Source: Pascua guehoae (taxonomy: Eukaryota > Basidiomycota > Tremellomycetes > Trichosporonales > Trichosporonaceae). Taken from it: DNA of 64,000 nt. Positions 9,348 through 21,147 of this stretch are shown here, piece by piece (positions within the stretch are counted from its first letter, which is position 1; every line of letters begins with the position of its first letter). The position numbers and the translations under genes were made by a program. The notes below the pieces were generated by a model, which searched no databases, was not told the DNA's origin, and saw only the letters and a program-made list of their open reading frames with translations. Location: assembly GCA_001600415.1 (NCBI GenBank), contig BCJX01000008.1, positions 1,165,494 through 1,229,493 of the forward strand, given 5' to 3'.

Positions 9348-11357
9348 ACAGTGCAAGGCTGCAGGAGGGTGCCAAGGAGACGGGCAGAGCCTCCGCGCTG
9401 TGCGCCAAGTGGTCCCGAGTATCCGTAACACTTGGGCCTTTGGTGCTGGCCAGTATCGGCAACCGCTCCTTGAATGTTGCGCCTCGTCCAGAACTGGATG
9501 CCAAAAATGGTCCCAATGCGTCAGCCTCAACTCGCCGACATGTGAAAGGCTGCAGCGCGCCGAACGAGATGTCGTGACGGCCCGTTTGCCGAATGATCCT
9601 GATCTTGATTTGTGCAAACTGGCAGGGCCAGGGTTGATGACTGCGTGGTTCGAATGGCGAGGTGATAAGAATATCCTGCGCAGTCGCACTGTGGTCCTCG
9701 TCGACGTGCATGATCAAGGGTTCAGAGCACTCGTTAATTGAGGGTTAGAACGGGTTAGAACAGTCGGTAGCGATGGTTTCCTTTACGACCACGGAGGCCG
9801 CTCACAGGTACAAGTTGCAAGTTGGCTGTATGCCGGACGCACTTGCAGGCTGGCTGGGTGCAGTGGGGTGACACGATACGAGCGCGTGTGGGGAAGACGG
9901 GGTTGGTTCCTCGACGCGTCGAGTATTTCGACAATCCGAGCATGACGTTCGCACCCGCGCGCATGCCAGCACCTATCCCTCCTTCCCACACTCCCCCACA
10001 ATCCCCACCTCGAGCTGACACATGACACATCCAGCGGCAGGCCGTGGCATGCCCGAAGCCTTGGCGGCGTGTTGCGGCAACAATGCCAAGTGCACGCACG
10101 GAACACAAATAGGTGTCAACTGGACGAAACGAAACCGAACAGCGGTGACCAGCGCGTACACCGCACCGACGGGCCGCGGGGTGGCCGCGGGCCAACACGC
10201 CGCTGATGACAACCATCGGTCGGCCAGGTTGAACAAGGTTTGCGAGACCGAGGTCGCCGCCGGCTCCAATCTTCGGCGCCCGGGCGCGTTCGGCCGGCGG
10301 CACCGGGCCGCCCGATGTACCGTGCTTGCCCTGGGGTTCAGAGCATGTTTTACGTAAACAGCACTCTTGCGGTGGCTCTTCGGTCAACTTCGGCAACCTT
10401 TGGCAGCTGCCTGCCTAAGCCTGCGGCCTCGAGTTGTGGCTTGGCAAGTGGCGTGCTGTCGTGCTTTGATGCTGAGTAAACATGCATTCTCACAAAGAGG
10501 GCTGTGTGATCATGTGCGAGGCGGTGTGTGTGAAGTGGGACTGCAGGGGCCCGAGATGTGCTTGTGCAACTATGGGGCAAGGGAGCTAGAAGCTGGAGAA
10601 CAGGCCACGATCCTTGGTGGCGACGTAATGCGAATGGCTTCGTGCAGTGATCCTTGACGAGCGACTAGCAGGCCAGCGTACCAGCGTAACAGCGTGCCAG
10701 CGTTCTATTTCGAGGGACAGGTGCAGTTTTCAATGCCATGTGCCCCAGCTGGGCATGGCTAGCACGAGCTAGTCGTCACATGTCACTGTCACCACCACCA
10801 CCAGGACAGGGGGATAATCCGCTGCGGAAAATGCCGCGAATAGTCGTAGTGGAGTGGGTGCAAAATAGGGGTGGAGCAGATGCGAGGCCATGCCGGGGCA
10901 TTCCCGCGGAACTTGGGGGCTCTTTTCGCTACAGGCCTCAAGTAATCTCTCGTCTCGCACAAGACCGGGCGGGGCGGCGCAGCTCGGCCAGTAGCAAACA
11001 CCGGCCATGCCCGAGTTTGTCGCCCACGGTGGCCGGTGGCCATTGTACCATTGTGGAGGGTGTGGGTTGCCTTGTATCGCGCGTGTTGGTCATCCAATGT
11101 CGTCTGCTGCCTTGCAAACCAGAGTCTGCTGGACACGGACAAGTGCAACCATGCACGATCAAAAGTCATGACGCAGGCCGAACTGCATCTTGAAAGCGTT
11201 TACTCATTCATCCTTCTCACCAGTCTCCAACGTTAGTCGGGCTATCCCATCGGTCTATCCACCGTCGCCACCACCCCACACCCGCACACCACAACAACAA
11301 CACCGCACCACAACAACACCCCGCAGTACACCGCACCTCCTCAACACCACACCCACC
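9348..11357. other. Intergenic region upstream of the DsbA-like gene
   Basis: No gene could be supported in about 2 kb. Open frames up to 213 codons on the minus strand (about 9755-10396) show no domain and high Cys/Arg/Pro content typical of non-coding GC-rich sequence. The last 100 bases before 11358 are rich in CA (repeated CACCACAAC-like motifs), compatible with a promoter or leader. Confidence 0.45.
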
Positions 11358-13145
11358 ATGTCCACCGCCCGCCGACTAAAGATCGACGTCACCGTGCGTC
11401 TCCCACCCCCGCACCTCACCCCCCGCCGCACCGCTGACCTGCCCAGTCCGACACAGTCTGCCCCTTCTGCCTGCTGGGCATGAAGCAGCTCGAAACCGCC
11501 ATTGAGCGCTTCCAGGCCCAGATCCCGGACCCCCTCGAGGTCGACATCCGCATGCACCCCTTCCAGCTCCGCGGCGACCTGACCGAGACGCCCCAGTGCC
11601 GCCGGCACTTTGGCGAGGAGCGCTTTGGCGAGGAGCGGTGGGACGCGATTACAAAGCAGCTCGAGGGCAAGTTTAACGCCGACGGGCTCAAGTAGTGAGT
11701 ACTGCGTGGGGTGGGGTGTGCGCGTGTGGGTGTGGGTGTGGGTGGAGCGGCGGCGGGGTGTGGGTGTGGGTGGAGCGGCGGCGGGGTGTGGGTGTTCGGA
11801 ATCTGGGTGTGGGTATGCTCGGGATGTGTGGTGGGCGGTCGCCAGAGCTGGCGACTGTCGGCCCCGTCTATCTTGCATTCTGTGATTGCCCAGCCTGCAG
11901 CCTGTGCTGGTGGCCGCGGGGTCGCGAGATCCACACCATGCAGTCGCGGAGATGAGCGACGCCGTCTGGGGCATTGAACGTCCGGGACAGAGTCCTGTGT
12001 CACCCGCGCCTCCCGCCCAGCGTATCTACCCGCGCGTATCCACGGCGCTTGACGCCCGCGTTCCACACTGGTCCGTCCTAAGGCCTGTCCTCGCAACTCA
12101 CCCTCCCCCCTCCCCGAGCTCAACGCTGACCCCAGCGCATGCGAGGGCAAAGTCGCCTCGTCGCACCTCGGCCACCGCCTCACCGCATACGCGGCCGCCA
12201 CCAAGCCCGAGGTCCAGACGCCGCTCGCCATGGCCCTCCTGTCCAACTATCACGAGTACGGCCGCTCCCCGGCCGACAGGGACGACCTTGCCGCGCTCGG
12301 CGTCAAGTTTGGCCTGTTTCCCGATACCGGGGCGGCGCTCGCGTGGCTGGCCGGCAGCGAGTGCGACCTCGAGGTGAAAAAGGCCTACCAGGTCGCCAAG
12401 CGGAATAACATTTCGGGCGTGCCGTTTTTTGTGTTTCAGGACAAGTATGCCGCATCGGGCGCCATGGGCGTGGATGAGTTTGTGGGCGTGAGTATTCGTG
12501 CGCTGGGTGCGGGGGGGGGGGGGTAGCCGGGGCGTGGCTGGGAAGGTAGCTGGGAAGGTGAGGGAGGCCGGGAAAGAGGGCCAGGCAAGCGGTCTCGGTC
12601 TGGGTCGGAGAGCTCCGAGTGTCGGTGTGGCGGTGGCAATCTGTTTGTGCCCAGAGTTACCTGCCGCGCAGTCAAGGACGCGTTCGGACCACCCGAGGCC
12701 GAGGTGACGGGCAGGCGGTGACGTTAGAGAGCACGCAAGCGGCGCCGGCGGCCGGCGTCATGACGCGTCGTGCGTCGTGCGTCGTGCCGCTGCGGAGCCC
12801 GAGGCAAGGAGACGACGCCAGCCAGTGGCAACTCCAGAGCTGTCGCCACCCTGTTTCCAGTCGCGAACGTCTCCAATCTGTCCTGTCTGGGCACGACGCT
12901 GTACCCAGTGCACAAGGCGTGGCGAGACGGCGGCAAGATTGCCTTGGCGGCCACACCCTAGCCCGTGCAACCATTTGCAATCTCAGGCTTCCCCCCCTCC
13001 CTTTCTAAGCCCAACTGGCACAACGAACATTCCACAACAGTACTAACAACAGATCCTCACGGAAATCTTCAAGCGCGAAGACGCCCTCACGCACAACCAC
13101 ACGCCCATCTCATCGACCACGGGCGCGAGGTGCATCCCCGCCTAA
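11358..13145 (+). CDS. DsbA/FrnE-like thioredoxin-fold oxidoreductase
   Basis: Four exons: 11358-11393, 11447-11694, 12136-12487, 13053-13145; 242 residues, all phases consistent. Residues 13-20 read SDTVCPFC, the CxxC active site of the DSBA-like (FrnE / 2-hydroxychromene-2-carboxylate isomerase-like) family. The helical insertion follows, with YACEGKVASSHLGHRL at about 95 and a conserved GVPFFVF cis-proline loop near residue 200. The family catalyses thiol-disulfide or glutathione-dependent chemistry, usually in cytosol or mitochondria; no signal peptide is visible. Length fits the family (210-250). Introns 2 and 3 are long for this genome (441 and 565 bases). Intron 2 holds a GTGTGGGTG-rich minisatellite with two 28-30-base copies (about 11725-11790). 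It converges on the minus-strand methyltransferase. Confidence 0.88.
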
Positions 13146-13514
13146 GCGGGCGCAGGAGGGCGGCACCTGCAGGCCCGTGACTGCGTCGAGTGTCGAGGCG
13201 GAGACGGAAGTCGAGCCTGTCGGAGTTGGAGCCGCGATACACGATGCGGCAACAGTGGACACTTGCGGACGCACAAGCGTCCCAGCGTCGGAGAGTCGGA
13301 TCTGCGTTTCGAGGGGTGAGGATCGAGGGCGACGCCGCGGCGCAACCCGCGCGTCACGTTGTAGACGTCGGCCGGCGTCTAGTGTAGGCTTAGCAGCCGT
13401 GTGCTGTATAGGATGTCGTTAATGTTGTGATGCATATGTGCCAGTTTACAACATGCGTTACGATGTGTGCGATACTCGTCAACCTCTATACCTCGACTCG
13501 TCCCCTCTCTCTCT
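13146..13514. other. Spacer between convergent genes
   Basis: Contains the 3' untranslated regions of the DsbA-like gene (plus) and the methyltransferase gene (minus). No additional feature seen. Confidence 0.5.
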
Positions 13515-14894
13515 CTACTTTGCGCGCGACGTTGTGTCGACGCGGCGGTACAGGCGCATCCAATACCGGGCATTCTCAAGCTTGCACGGCCACCGGTCGC
13601 CGGCGCCGGGCTCCTGGCGCCACCACCGACTATCGTCGGCTGCGACCTTTTGCCACGCCCCACCCCCGGGGGGGCCGAGGACGAGCGCGTCCAGGACCAT
13701 GTAGACGGGCCACGAGCGGCCGTCGCGCCCGAGCGGGAACTGGGCGATATCCGACGCGCTGTCCGTGACGAGCAGCAGGCCGCCCACTGGGGTCCGCTCG
13801 GCAAGCGCCCGGAGGAGGGCGACGGTGCGTACGCGCGACTGCGAGAGGAGCTCGGTGAGGGTGAAGAAGATGGTCGTGAGGTGCGGCGCGTGCGCGGTGA
13901 GGAAGGCGGGCGGCGCGAGCGGCGACGGTGCCGTGCTTGGCGTCGTGGGGGTGGGGGGCAGGGACGCGGTCGAGACGGACGCGCTCGTCGTTGGCGTCGG
14001 CGGCAGTGATGCGTCAGAGCCAGAGCCCGCCTCAGTCCCAGACTTCGTTCCGACATCGAGCACGTCGCACTCGACAAAGGACAACTCGACGCCGTCGAGG
14101 TCCCACGCGTCCCGCGCCGCCGCCTCGATGCGCGATACCACCCCGCCCCACCCGCCAATGTCCACGCCGGTCCAGTGGATGCGGCGCCTCCCACCAGGGA
14201 GTACGCGCGCGGCTTCCGCGAGCGCCGCGACGGCGAGGAGCTCGGAGCCGGCCCCGCCGCCGATCGAGAGGATTTGGACGGGCGTCGTCGTGTCGGCCTG
14301 GCGGGCGCCGTCTGCGTCCGCGTCCGTGTCTGCGTCGCTCGAGGCGCTGTTCGCAGTCCCGTTCGCCTGTCCGTCGCCGCCCTCTGCAACCTTGACCCCG
14401 GCCCTCTCCCCGGTCCCCACAAACACCCTCCGCACATCACGCAAGCTCGCCATGAGCTGCCGGAACGCCATGGCGCGGCTCGGCACCCACCGGCCGGCAT
14501 ACGCGTCCAGGAGGGCCGGGTCGGTGAAGAGCTCGAGCCACTGGCGGTCATATAACAGGGCCTTTGCGCGCTGCACGTCGGCCATGAACGTGGGCGCGTG
14601 GATCGACTGGGCGAGCGCCGAGCGGAGGACGGCGAGGAGCGCCGCGTCGTCGGGTGTGCTGAATGCCGAGGCGGGCGGGACGGCCTCGTCTTCTACCTCG
14701 GCGGCGGCCGGGTTCGAGAGAACTTCGTCCGCCTCGTCCGCCTCGTCGTGCTCGTCGCCATGGCTCGGTGCCGTCTTCGGGTGGTGGAGCTTGCGGGCGC
14801 CCTTCGGCTTGGCTCCACGGCCCGAGCCGGGCTTCTTGCCCTTGACGCCCTTCAGAGTCGGCGGCGGGCCGCCGTTGCGTGAGCGGTGGGTCAT
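13515..14894 (-). CDS. BMT6: Putative 25S rRNA uridine-N3 methyltransferase, BMT6-like
   Basis: Single exon, 459 residues, start at the ATG complementary to 14892-14894. The N-terminus is basic and glycine-rich (residues 1-40), resembling nucleolar proteins. A helical region (about 80-160) precedes a SAM-binding Rossmann core: motif I is ILSIGGGAGSELLA at 208-221 and motif II is GVDIGGW at 243-249. The core is followed by a Ser/Thr/Pro insertion, then TTIFFTLTELLSQ and LLLVTDSASD. The end, KLENARYWMRLYRR, is characteristic of the Methyltransf_34 family, to which yeast Bmt6 (m3U2843 of 25S rRNA) belongs. Assignment to BMT6 rather than a paralogue is by overall pattern only. It is intronless, unlike most neighbours. 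Confidence 0.75.
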   Translation of the reverse strand: MTHRSRNGGPPPTLKGVKGKKPGSGRGAKPKGARKLHHPKTAPSHGDEHDEADEADEVLSNPAAAEVEDEAVPPASAFSTPDDAALLAVLRSALAQSIHAPTFMADVQRAKALLYDRQWLELFTDPALLDAYAGRWVPSRAMAFRQLMASLRDVRRVFVGTGERAGVKVAEGGDGQANGTANSASSDADTDADADGARQADTTTPVQILSIGGGAGSELLAVAALAEAARVLPGGRRRIHWTGVDIGGWGGVVSRIEAAARDAWDLDGVELSFVECDVLDVGTKSGTEAGSGSDASLPPTPTTSASVSTASLPPTPTTPSTAPSPLAPPAFLTAHAPHLTTIFFTLTELLSQSRVRTVALLRALAERTPVGGLLLVTDSASDIAQFPLGRDGRSWPVYMVLDALVLGPPGGGAWQKVAADDSRWWRQEPGAGDRWPCKLENARYWMRLYRRVDTTSRAK

Positions 14895-16945
14895 GGTGGT
14901 TAGAGTATGGTCGCTGGGCAGCCTGGGCACCTCTCGTTCATCCGCTGCGATGCTCCCCCCTGCGTCTCCGCCGCACTCGTCGCAACTCGTCGCACCAACA
15001 TTTCTTGTCAGCCAAATAAATAAATCACGTGACTCTTGTCAGTAGTTCGAGGCCTCGAGGGGTCAGGAACACTCGCCACGCAAATGTGCCACATCGCCGA
15101 ATCCCGCTCGCACCCACTAAAGGCCCGCTCGCCCTCGCACCCCTCCACCGGCCGCTGGCCGCTGGGACCCCCCCCCCCCCGGGNCACACANAAAAGGCGA
15201 CCGTTGAACATTCTTTTCCCCTCAGATCAAATATTTTATGGGCCCTCCTCTGCCACCGGACACGCACGATCCCACGCGCGTGTCCTGCCTCGGAGGGACT
15301 CACTAGACGGACGGATTAGTGTCTCGACACCGTTAGGAAACCCGCTCGTTTGACGCCATCGGCGAGAGGGTGCTGGTGTGTCGATACAGCTTTATGCACA
15401 ACTCTTCTTTTTTCCCCTTTCATGTAGTGCCGTTGGCGAATGGATTTGGTGCTTGTCATGTTTTGTGTCGTGCTCGTTGTCGCCGCAACGTCGCACTCCG
15501 TTGCTGGTGTGCGGGCGCTATGCGCGCTTTGCCAGTTGCCGGAACCGTTTGCGCCTGCAGCAGGCAGCTGGCAGCTGGTGCGGGTTGTCGCCAGATCGCT
15601 GGGTTTGCTCCCGCCAAACGAGCAAACGAGGGCGAGTTTCGAGGTGCAACAAAGTTTCGAGTGGCGAGTGGCAAGCGGCTTGAGGCGTGAATGCCTGTCG
15701 CGCCTGTCAGGTCGAGTTGAGAGCGGCATGCGGCAGGGAAGAATCTTCAAACAGTCGGTGTACTGCACGGCTGCCTGTCTTCAGGCCATCGAGGCCGCGC
15801 AGACTGCCGCATGACCGTGCGATGGAGCGGCAAGGCAATGCTACAAGCTGTTCGAAACAACATGCAGCCGAGGGGTACTGGGGTTCGCGCCGGATGTGGG
15901 AGCTCCTGAAGGTGAGCTGGGAGTAGCGAGTGGAACGTGCGAGAAGATGGGGAGGGGCAAGGTGTGTGTGGTGTGGTCGTCGCCGTCGTCACCGTCGTCT
16001 TGACAGCCTAGGAGCAAGTCTCGACAACTGCCATGACGATGCACAAGTCTTGGCCGAGGAGGCATGGAAGCCATCGAGCATGGTGAGCATGGTGATATTG
16101 ATCGCAAGCTGGCAAGAGCAACATGTAGTGGTCAAGATGCAATTCTGCACGACTGGGGGAGGGTGTATGAAAAAGTGGTGCGAGGGCGGCCGTGCTGTCG
16201 TCAAGGGCGTGCAGGCTGGTTGCCGATGCTCCAAGGCGCCCAAGGAAGGCGGCCTGTGGCCTGTGTGGCCAGTGGGCAGAGATTGCGAGAAGCATAGCAT
16301 TATTTGCAGTTTGGCAGACAGAGTAGTGGCACCCGTGCCTTTTGATCGTGCGTGCCACAACGTCGCCCCTGGCCCTGGTCCATATGGACAGTGCAGTCAA
16401 TGCACAAAAGTCTCTCTCAAAATCGTACTGGCTGCATCAAGCACTGCGGGACGACAAGCCCGACTTGGAAATCATTATCATAGCCAGAGGTCCGAAAGTG
16501 CCTGTTGATGGTGGACTCGATGATCGTGGTGGCTTGCACGGTACAATGAATGACCCGTCGCGGCGCCGTGTCGAGCGCGTCTTGAGGCTCCCCGCCCCGC
16601 AGCTTGCTTGCAGGGATCCTATCCTAGATCCCATGCTGTGGGCTGTTGGCTGTTGGCTGTGCTTTGGCTCCTGTAGCTTGGCTTTGGCTTGGCTGCAGTG
16701 GGCCGGGGGTGTCATGTTGTCAAACGGGAGCAAAGCGTTCCCCGCACCCCGTGCACGCGTCTCTGCCGCCCATGCCGCCGCCCCAGCCACCAATCCATGG
16801 AATTCACCATTCGGTCATTGCCAACCCAACCTCCACGCAACCAAAGCCCCCGTCCCAACTTTACTTATCTCGGCTCCTCCCACTCCTCCCCAACTTTGCC
16901 TCTTGAGCACACTCGGACTCGCATCTCGCCAGCCCCGAATCCCCA
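14895..16945. other. Intergenic region with two ambiguous bases
   Basis: About 2 kb between divergent genes (BMT6-like to the left, KEX1-like to the right). A C-run at 15171-15180 ends in ambiguous bases at 15184 and 15191, probably an assembly problem at a homopolymer. Several open frames of 70-190 codons exist, but none has a domain or conserved splice pattern. A TTGGCT-rich stretch near 16635-16700 could encode a hydrophobic peptide and is discussed under the KEX1 start. Confidence 0.45.
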
Positions 16946-19900
16946 ATGGACATCCCCGTGCTCGACCCGCGCACGCGCGCTGGTCTAGTGCCGCGCTCCG
17001 ACGAGGGCGATGACGTGCACGCGCGCGACTTGGATCGCGACCTGCCAGAGTCGTCGCGGAGACGGAAACGTGCGTAGTCTCCTAGCTCTGCAGTCGCGCA
17101 GCACCCTTGGTGTCTGAGTTTGGCTGTTACTCCCATCCTGCCGTGTGCGCCGCTTACGCCAGGCTTGCCGATTCCACTGGAGCGAGCCCAAACGCGTGAG
17201 TACCTCCACCAGGCCCGTCAACAACAACATCGTTGATGATCCTGGTTCTGGCACCGACAAACGCACTGCAGTAGCTGACATTGCAGCCAACCAGCTCCTC
17301 ACTGCGGCTGACTACTATGTTGACTCACTCCCCGGTATCGGCAAGCTCGCGGCACATCCCACGTGAGTTGCGCCGAGATGAGGGGTATCAACGTGCGGCA
17401 AGAGACGGAAGAGGTGGTCGCCCTGGTCCCCTCCTTGCGTCCAGGCGCTCTCGTGGCTGTTCCTGTGATCCACCATGCTAACTCCAGACACCCCCTCAAC
17501 GTCTTTGCTGGCGAAATACCGTCGTACCCCGGCGAGGGTAAGGGCGGAGGCGAGGGATCGACAGGCAAGGACGGGACAATCTTGTGAGTCTGGGCGCCTT
17601 TGGCGCGACACGGAGCAAGAAGCTCGTCTGGGGCACACGCGCAGCGTGCGGTGACCAGCGGGCCGACACATGAAACTCCGGGACAGCGGTTGTTGTTGCG
17701 TGTTGTCTGTGCGTGCACAGCCAGTGCGCAGTCGCGGGGAGATGCGCAGCGCGATCACGGCAACTGAGAACTCCGGTACCTTGTAGCGGTGGCTGACAAG
17801 CAGCTTCTTGATGGTCCGCGCTCGACGAGCAGCAGGCAGACAAAGAGTCATCTTTTGGTTCAACGTGAGTAGCTGCTAGAGCCAGTGCCAAGCTCCAGGA
17901 TGAACGCTCACGCGTAGGGTGGACCTGGTTGTTCGTCATTCGATGGCGCGCTCATGGAAGTCGGACCGTTCCGCACGGTGCCGGCCTCGTTGACAGAGTC
18001 TGAGAAAACAGAGCTCAAGCTCGTCGAGGGCGGATGGGAGGAGTACGCGACTATTGTCTACATCGACCAGCCGCCCGGGACGGGCTATTCGTTTGTCCCC
18101 ACAGACGGATACCTGCACGAGCTCAACGAGGTGAGTTGTTGCAGGCGGTGGAGGTGGAGAGCCTCTTGGCACCGGCCAGCTGCGCGCTCGTGGCTGACCT
18201 GCAGGCGTCACAACATTTGATCCAGTTCCTGTCCAACTTCTACAAGGTGTTCCCAGAACTAGCTGGTATTGACGTGAGTCTAACCCCCGTGGACATGTCT
18301 AACGAGCCAGACATATCTTGCGGGCGAGTCTTACGCGGGACAGTACATTCCCTACTTTGGTGAGCTCTTGCACACTGCGGCGAGCCACACTAACCCGCAG
18401 CCGATGCCCTGCTTAAAACCAAACGACTCCCCGGCTTTGACCTCCAGGGCCTAGTGATTGGCAACGGATGGATCGACCCGCTGCGACAGTACCCCGCATA
18501 CGCCGAGTTTGCGTACGAAAAGGGGCTCATTAAGAAGGGCTCTTCGGTGAGTGTCGCGTCGGCTACGGACGCGCCATGTCTTTGTCTCCTGTGTTTCCCA
18601 GTGATGCCAATGAAGTGAGCTCGACTGACTCATCAGGCAGGCAAGCAGCTGGACAAGGCGTTGGAGCGGTGCAATGAAGCCATGGAGAAGGATAACAACA
18701 AGGACCCATCAAAGACGCCCATCAACATTGGCGAGTGCTCCAGCGTCATGGACCATGTTACCGACCCCTTCATTGCAGAGTGAGTGGACAGTGTAGCTGC
18801 TTGGGGTGTCATTGCTCACGAGCAGAATAAACGGCAAGAAGACGTGCAAAAACATCTACGACGTCCGCCTGACCGACGAGTACCCTGCGTGCGGCATGGG
18901 CTGGCCACCTGATTTGAGTGACGTGTATGACTTTCTCAGGGTGTGTGGGATCTCGTGTTACCTGGTTTCTGATGCTAACGCTGTAGCGCCCCGACGTGAA
19001 AAAGGCGTTTCACGCCGACCTTCACGCGCCGGCGTGGGTCGAGTGCGATTCGTCGGTCAGCTCGCATCTGAGAAACTACAACTCGCCCGCGTCTGTGCAT
19101 CTCTTGCCGGGAATTGTCGAGGCTGGTGTCCCCATTCTCATGTTTGCCGGCGCAGAGGACCTGATCTGCAACTATGTCGGCATTGAGCGCATGATCGAGA
19201 GCCTCGAATGGAATGGCCAGAAGGGCTTTGGCGTAAGTCGTGGGCGCCGCCATGGAGCAAGGCTGATATTCCAGAATGCGACCACGGAAGAGTGGCATTT
19301 GAACAAGACACAGGTTGGCGAGTGGACCACCGCGCGCAACTTGTCCTATGCCAAGGTTGGTCGCGGCCGTTGAAGGGTTCTCGAACAGCGGTACTGACTC
19401 GCGGCAGCTCTTTGACGCTTCCCACATGGCGGGCTTTGACGTGCCACATGTGACCAACGACATGATTATGCGTTTCATGGGCGTCGACATGGAGCTTCTC
19501 CCGGGCCTCACTGGCACCCTTATGTCGAGTGTTGGCGACGACGAGCGCCTTCCTGTCCACTTTGGCGAAATCCAAAAGCCGTCCACTGGCATTCCGATTC
19601 TCAAGGGCGGAAACAGCGACTGGGAGGCGTGGTACAATGCCATTTCCGCCGTGCTCATCCTCTTCACGCTGGCGGGCATTGTGGGTGCCTACCTCTTCTT
19701 CCGCCGCCGCCGGCTGCGTCGTATGGGTTCCGTGGCACTCGGCGAGGAAGGCCACGGCGGCGGCGGCGGCGGCGGCAGCCGCAGCGGACGGAGGCGTCGT
19801 CGACCAGCCGCCAGGCGCGACTCGGAGGAGCGTGTGCCCCTCGCTGCCGCTGCAGAGGAGTACGAGCTCGACGCCCACCCCGGCAGCGGCCCCAGCACAC

Positions 19901-20025
19901 CCGGCGCAGCAAACGGCGGCGCAGAGTATGGCCGCAGTAAGGACAAGGGCAAGGGCAAAGCCCGCGCAAGTGAGGACTATGAAAGGGGCGAGACGGTGTT
20001 TGCGCTTGGTGATGACGAGGTGTGA
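16946..20025 (+). CDS. KEX1: KEX1-type serine carboxypeptidase (pheromone-processing carboxypeptidase)
   Basis: Fourteen exons: 16946-17069, 17163-17195, 17287-17362, 17488-17583, 17804-17864, 17918-18130, 18205-18273, 18311-18359, 18401-18546, 18637-18779, 18826-18940, 18987-19232, 19275-19355, 19408-20025; 689 residues, every junction in phase. Peptidase S10: GGPGCSS at 131-137, catalytic Ser231 in LAGESYAG, Asp433 in AGAEDLICN, His490 in DASHMAGF. A transmembrane helix at about 560-582 is followed by a basic, Gly-rich and acidic cytosolic tail. This is the Kex1 layout, a Golgi type I membrane enzyme that trims C-terminal Lys/Arg from pro-proteins after Kex2 cleavage. The modelled N-terminus ([15 protein letters not shown]) is charged and lacks a signal peptide, so the first one or two exons may be wrong or an upstream exon may be missing. 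Confidence 0.9.
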
Positions 20026-20889
20026 GGTGTGAGGACAGAGTTGTTAGATGCATGTGCATTTGTCTTGCAGTGGGGCTAGGAGGTGAACGCCAAAGCTGCG
20101 GTTGCATCAGCCATCCATCACAATCTCCATGCGCGAGCACAAGTCTCTGCGATAAGTATGTCGCGACGAAGAGCCCTGCCAGCGTTCGAATTTTGGCCGG
20201 GTACTTTTGATACCTAGTAGCTCACAGACCATGTGGTGCTTCTGAAGATCATGACCGTGTACCCAGACCCAGTAACTATCTGTCTCCACTCCCAGGATGA
20301 GAACAACGCCACGTGTCATGTCAATGACCTAGGTTTAAGGAGTGACAGTGTTCATTTTGCGGAAAGTTCCCAGTCACTTTTTGCCCCCTTTGTCAATTCT
20401 GTTCAGTACACATTGTTGATATCAAGGAAAATAGCAGAAATATGCTTCTACCAAAGGCATTCTTGTTGTTTGCTAGTTGCGTCACATACTCGCCATATAG
20501 ATGCATGCATGTAGAGCTGGGTGTGCTATTGCCCCAAGGGCGCCAATGCAGTGAAAACGCCACCCTCGGAGGCGGGTTCGCCGTGGAAAGCCTCATCGCA
20601 GGGACTTGTATGGGATTGTTGGCTACCCCAGAGGAGATTCCTGGCCTGTTTGCCATAGTGAACAGTGCTCAGCACGCTTAAGTTGAATTCTGGCCGTCTC
20701 CCATCCACACCATGCGCACATGTGAACAGTACGAGCTGGCGTACTGTTTCCATCCTCCAGAAAGCCCGCCAGGGGGTTTGGGGTGTGGTGATGCTTTGCA
20801 GCTTGGCCGGCAACCTCACTATATCAACACACCATACCCTCACGTTCTAGACGGTTGCATGGGAGGGATACGAGGGGCGAGGTTCAAGT

Positions 20890-20930
20890 ACAGGTGTAAC
20901 CAGAGCATTGAGACTGCCACCTTGACCTCG
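20890..20930 (-). repeat. Dispersed repeat, copy D
   Basis: In reverse complement it reads GGTGGCAGTCTCAATGCTCT and continues to ACACCTGTAC. It matches the other three copies at the GGCAGTCTCAAT core and the ACCTGT end. Confidence 0.55.
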
Positions 20931-21069
20931 GCCGCATCATGTTGAGCACCGACACTCTGTGCATCACTCCGACGGTACCAATAAAAACCGGGCATCACGC
21001 TAACTTGAATCATTCATAATGTCCACCATGCCCAAGGATTAGAGCCTCAAGACAAGGGTGCGAGATGGC

Positions 21070-21147
21070 ACTGTACGAGACCCTGCGTGCGTGCGAGCTC
21101 AACGTGGCAGTCTCGATACTTTCCCGGACCACCTGTGCTAGAGTGCG
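21070..21147 (+). repeat. Dispersed repeat, copy A
   Basis: Reads CTGTACGAGACCCTGCGTGC, then ACGTGGCAGTCTCGATACTT and, after TCCCGG, ACCACCTGTG. It aligns with copy B over about 75 bases with scattered substitutions and one 4-base gap. Confidence 0.65.

Noticed and set aside
9630..9665. TGGTTCGAATGG resembling a tRNA T loop
   Set aside because: No paired stems, acceptor or anticodon arm can be built around it on either strand.
12488..13052. Several 60-130-codon frames between exons 3 and 4 of the DsbA-like gene
   Set aside because: They lie inside a 565-base intron whose donor and acceptor join the conserved protein in phase; none has a recognisable domain.
13765..15045. 426-codon plus-strand frame opposite the methyltransferase
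   Set aside because: Antisense shadow of the BMT6-like gene, whose minus-strand frame carries the SAM-binding motifs.
16632..16760. Hydrophobic stretch as the KEX1 signal peptide exon
   Set aside because: The sequence is a TTGGCT-type repeat and no convincing donor joins it in phase to the downstream exons; kept only as a note in the KEX1 finding.
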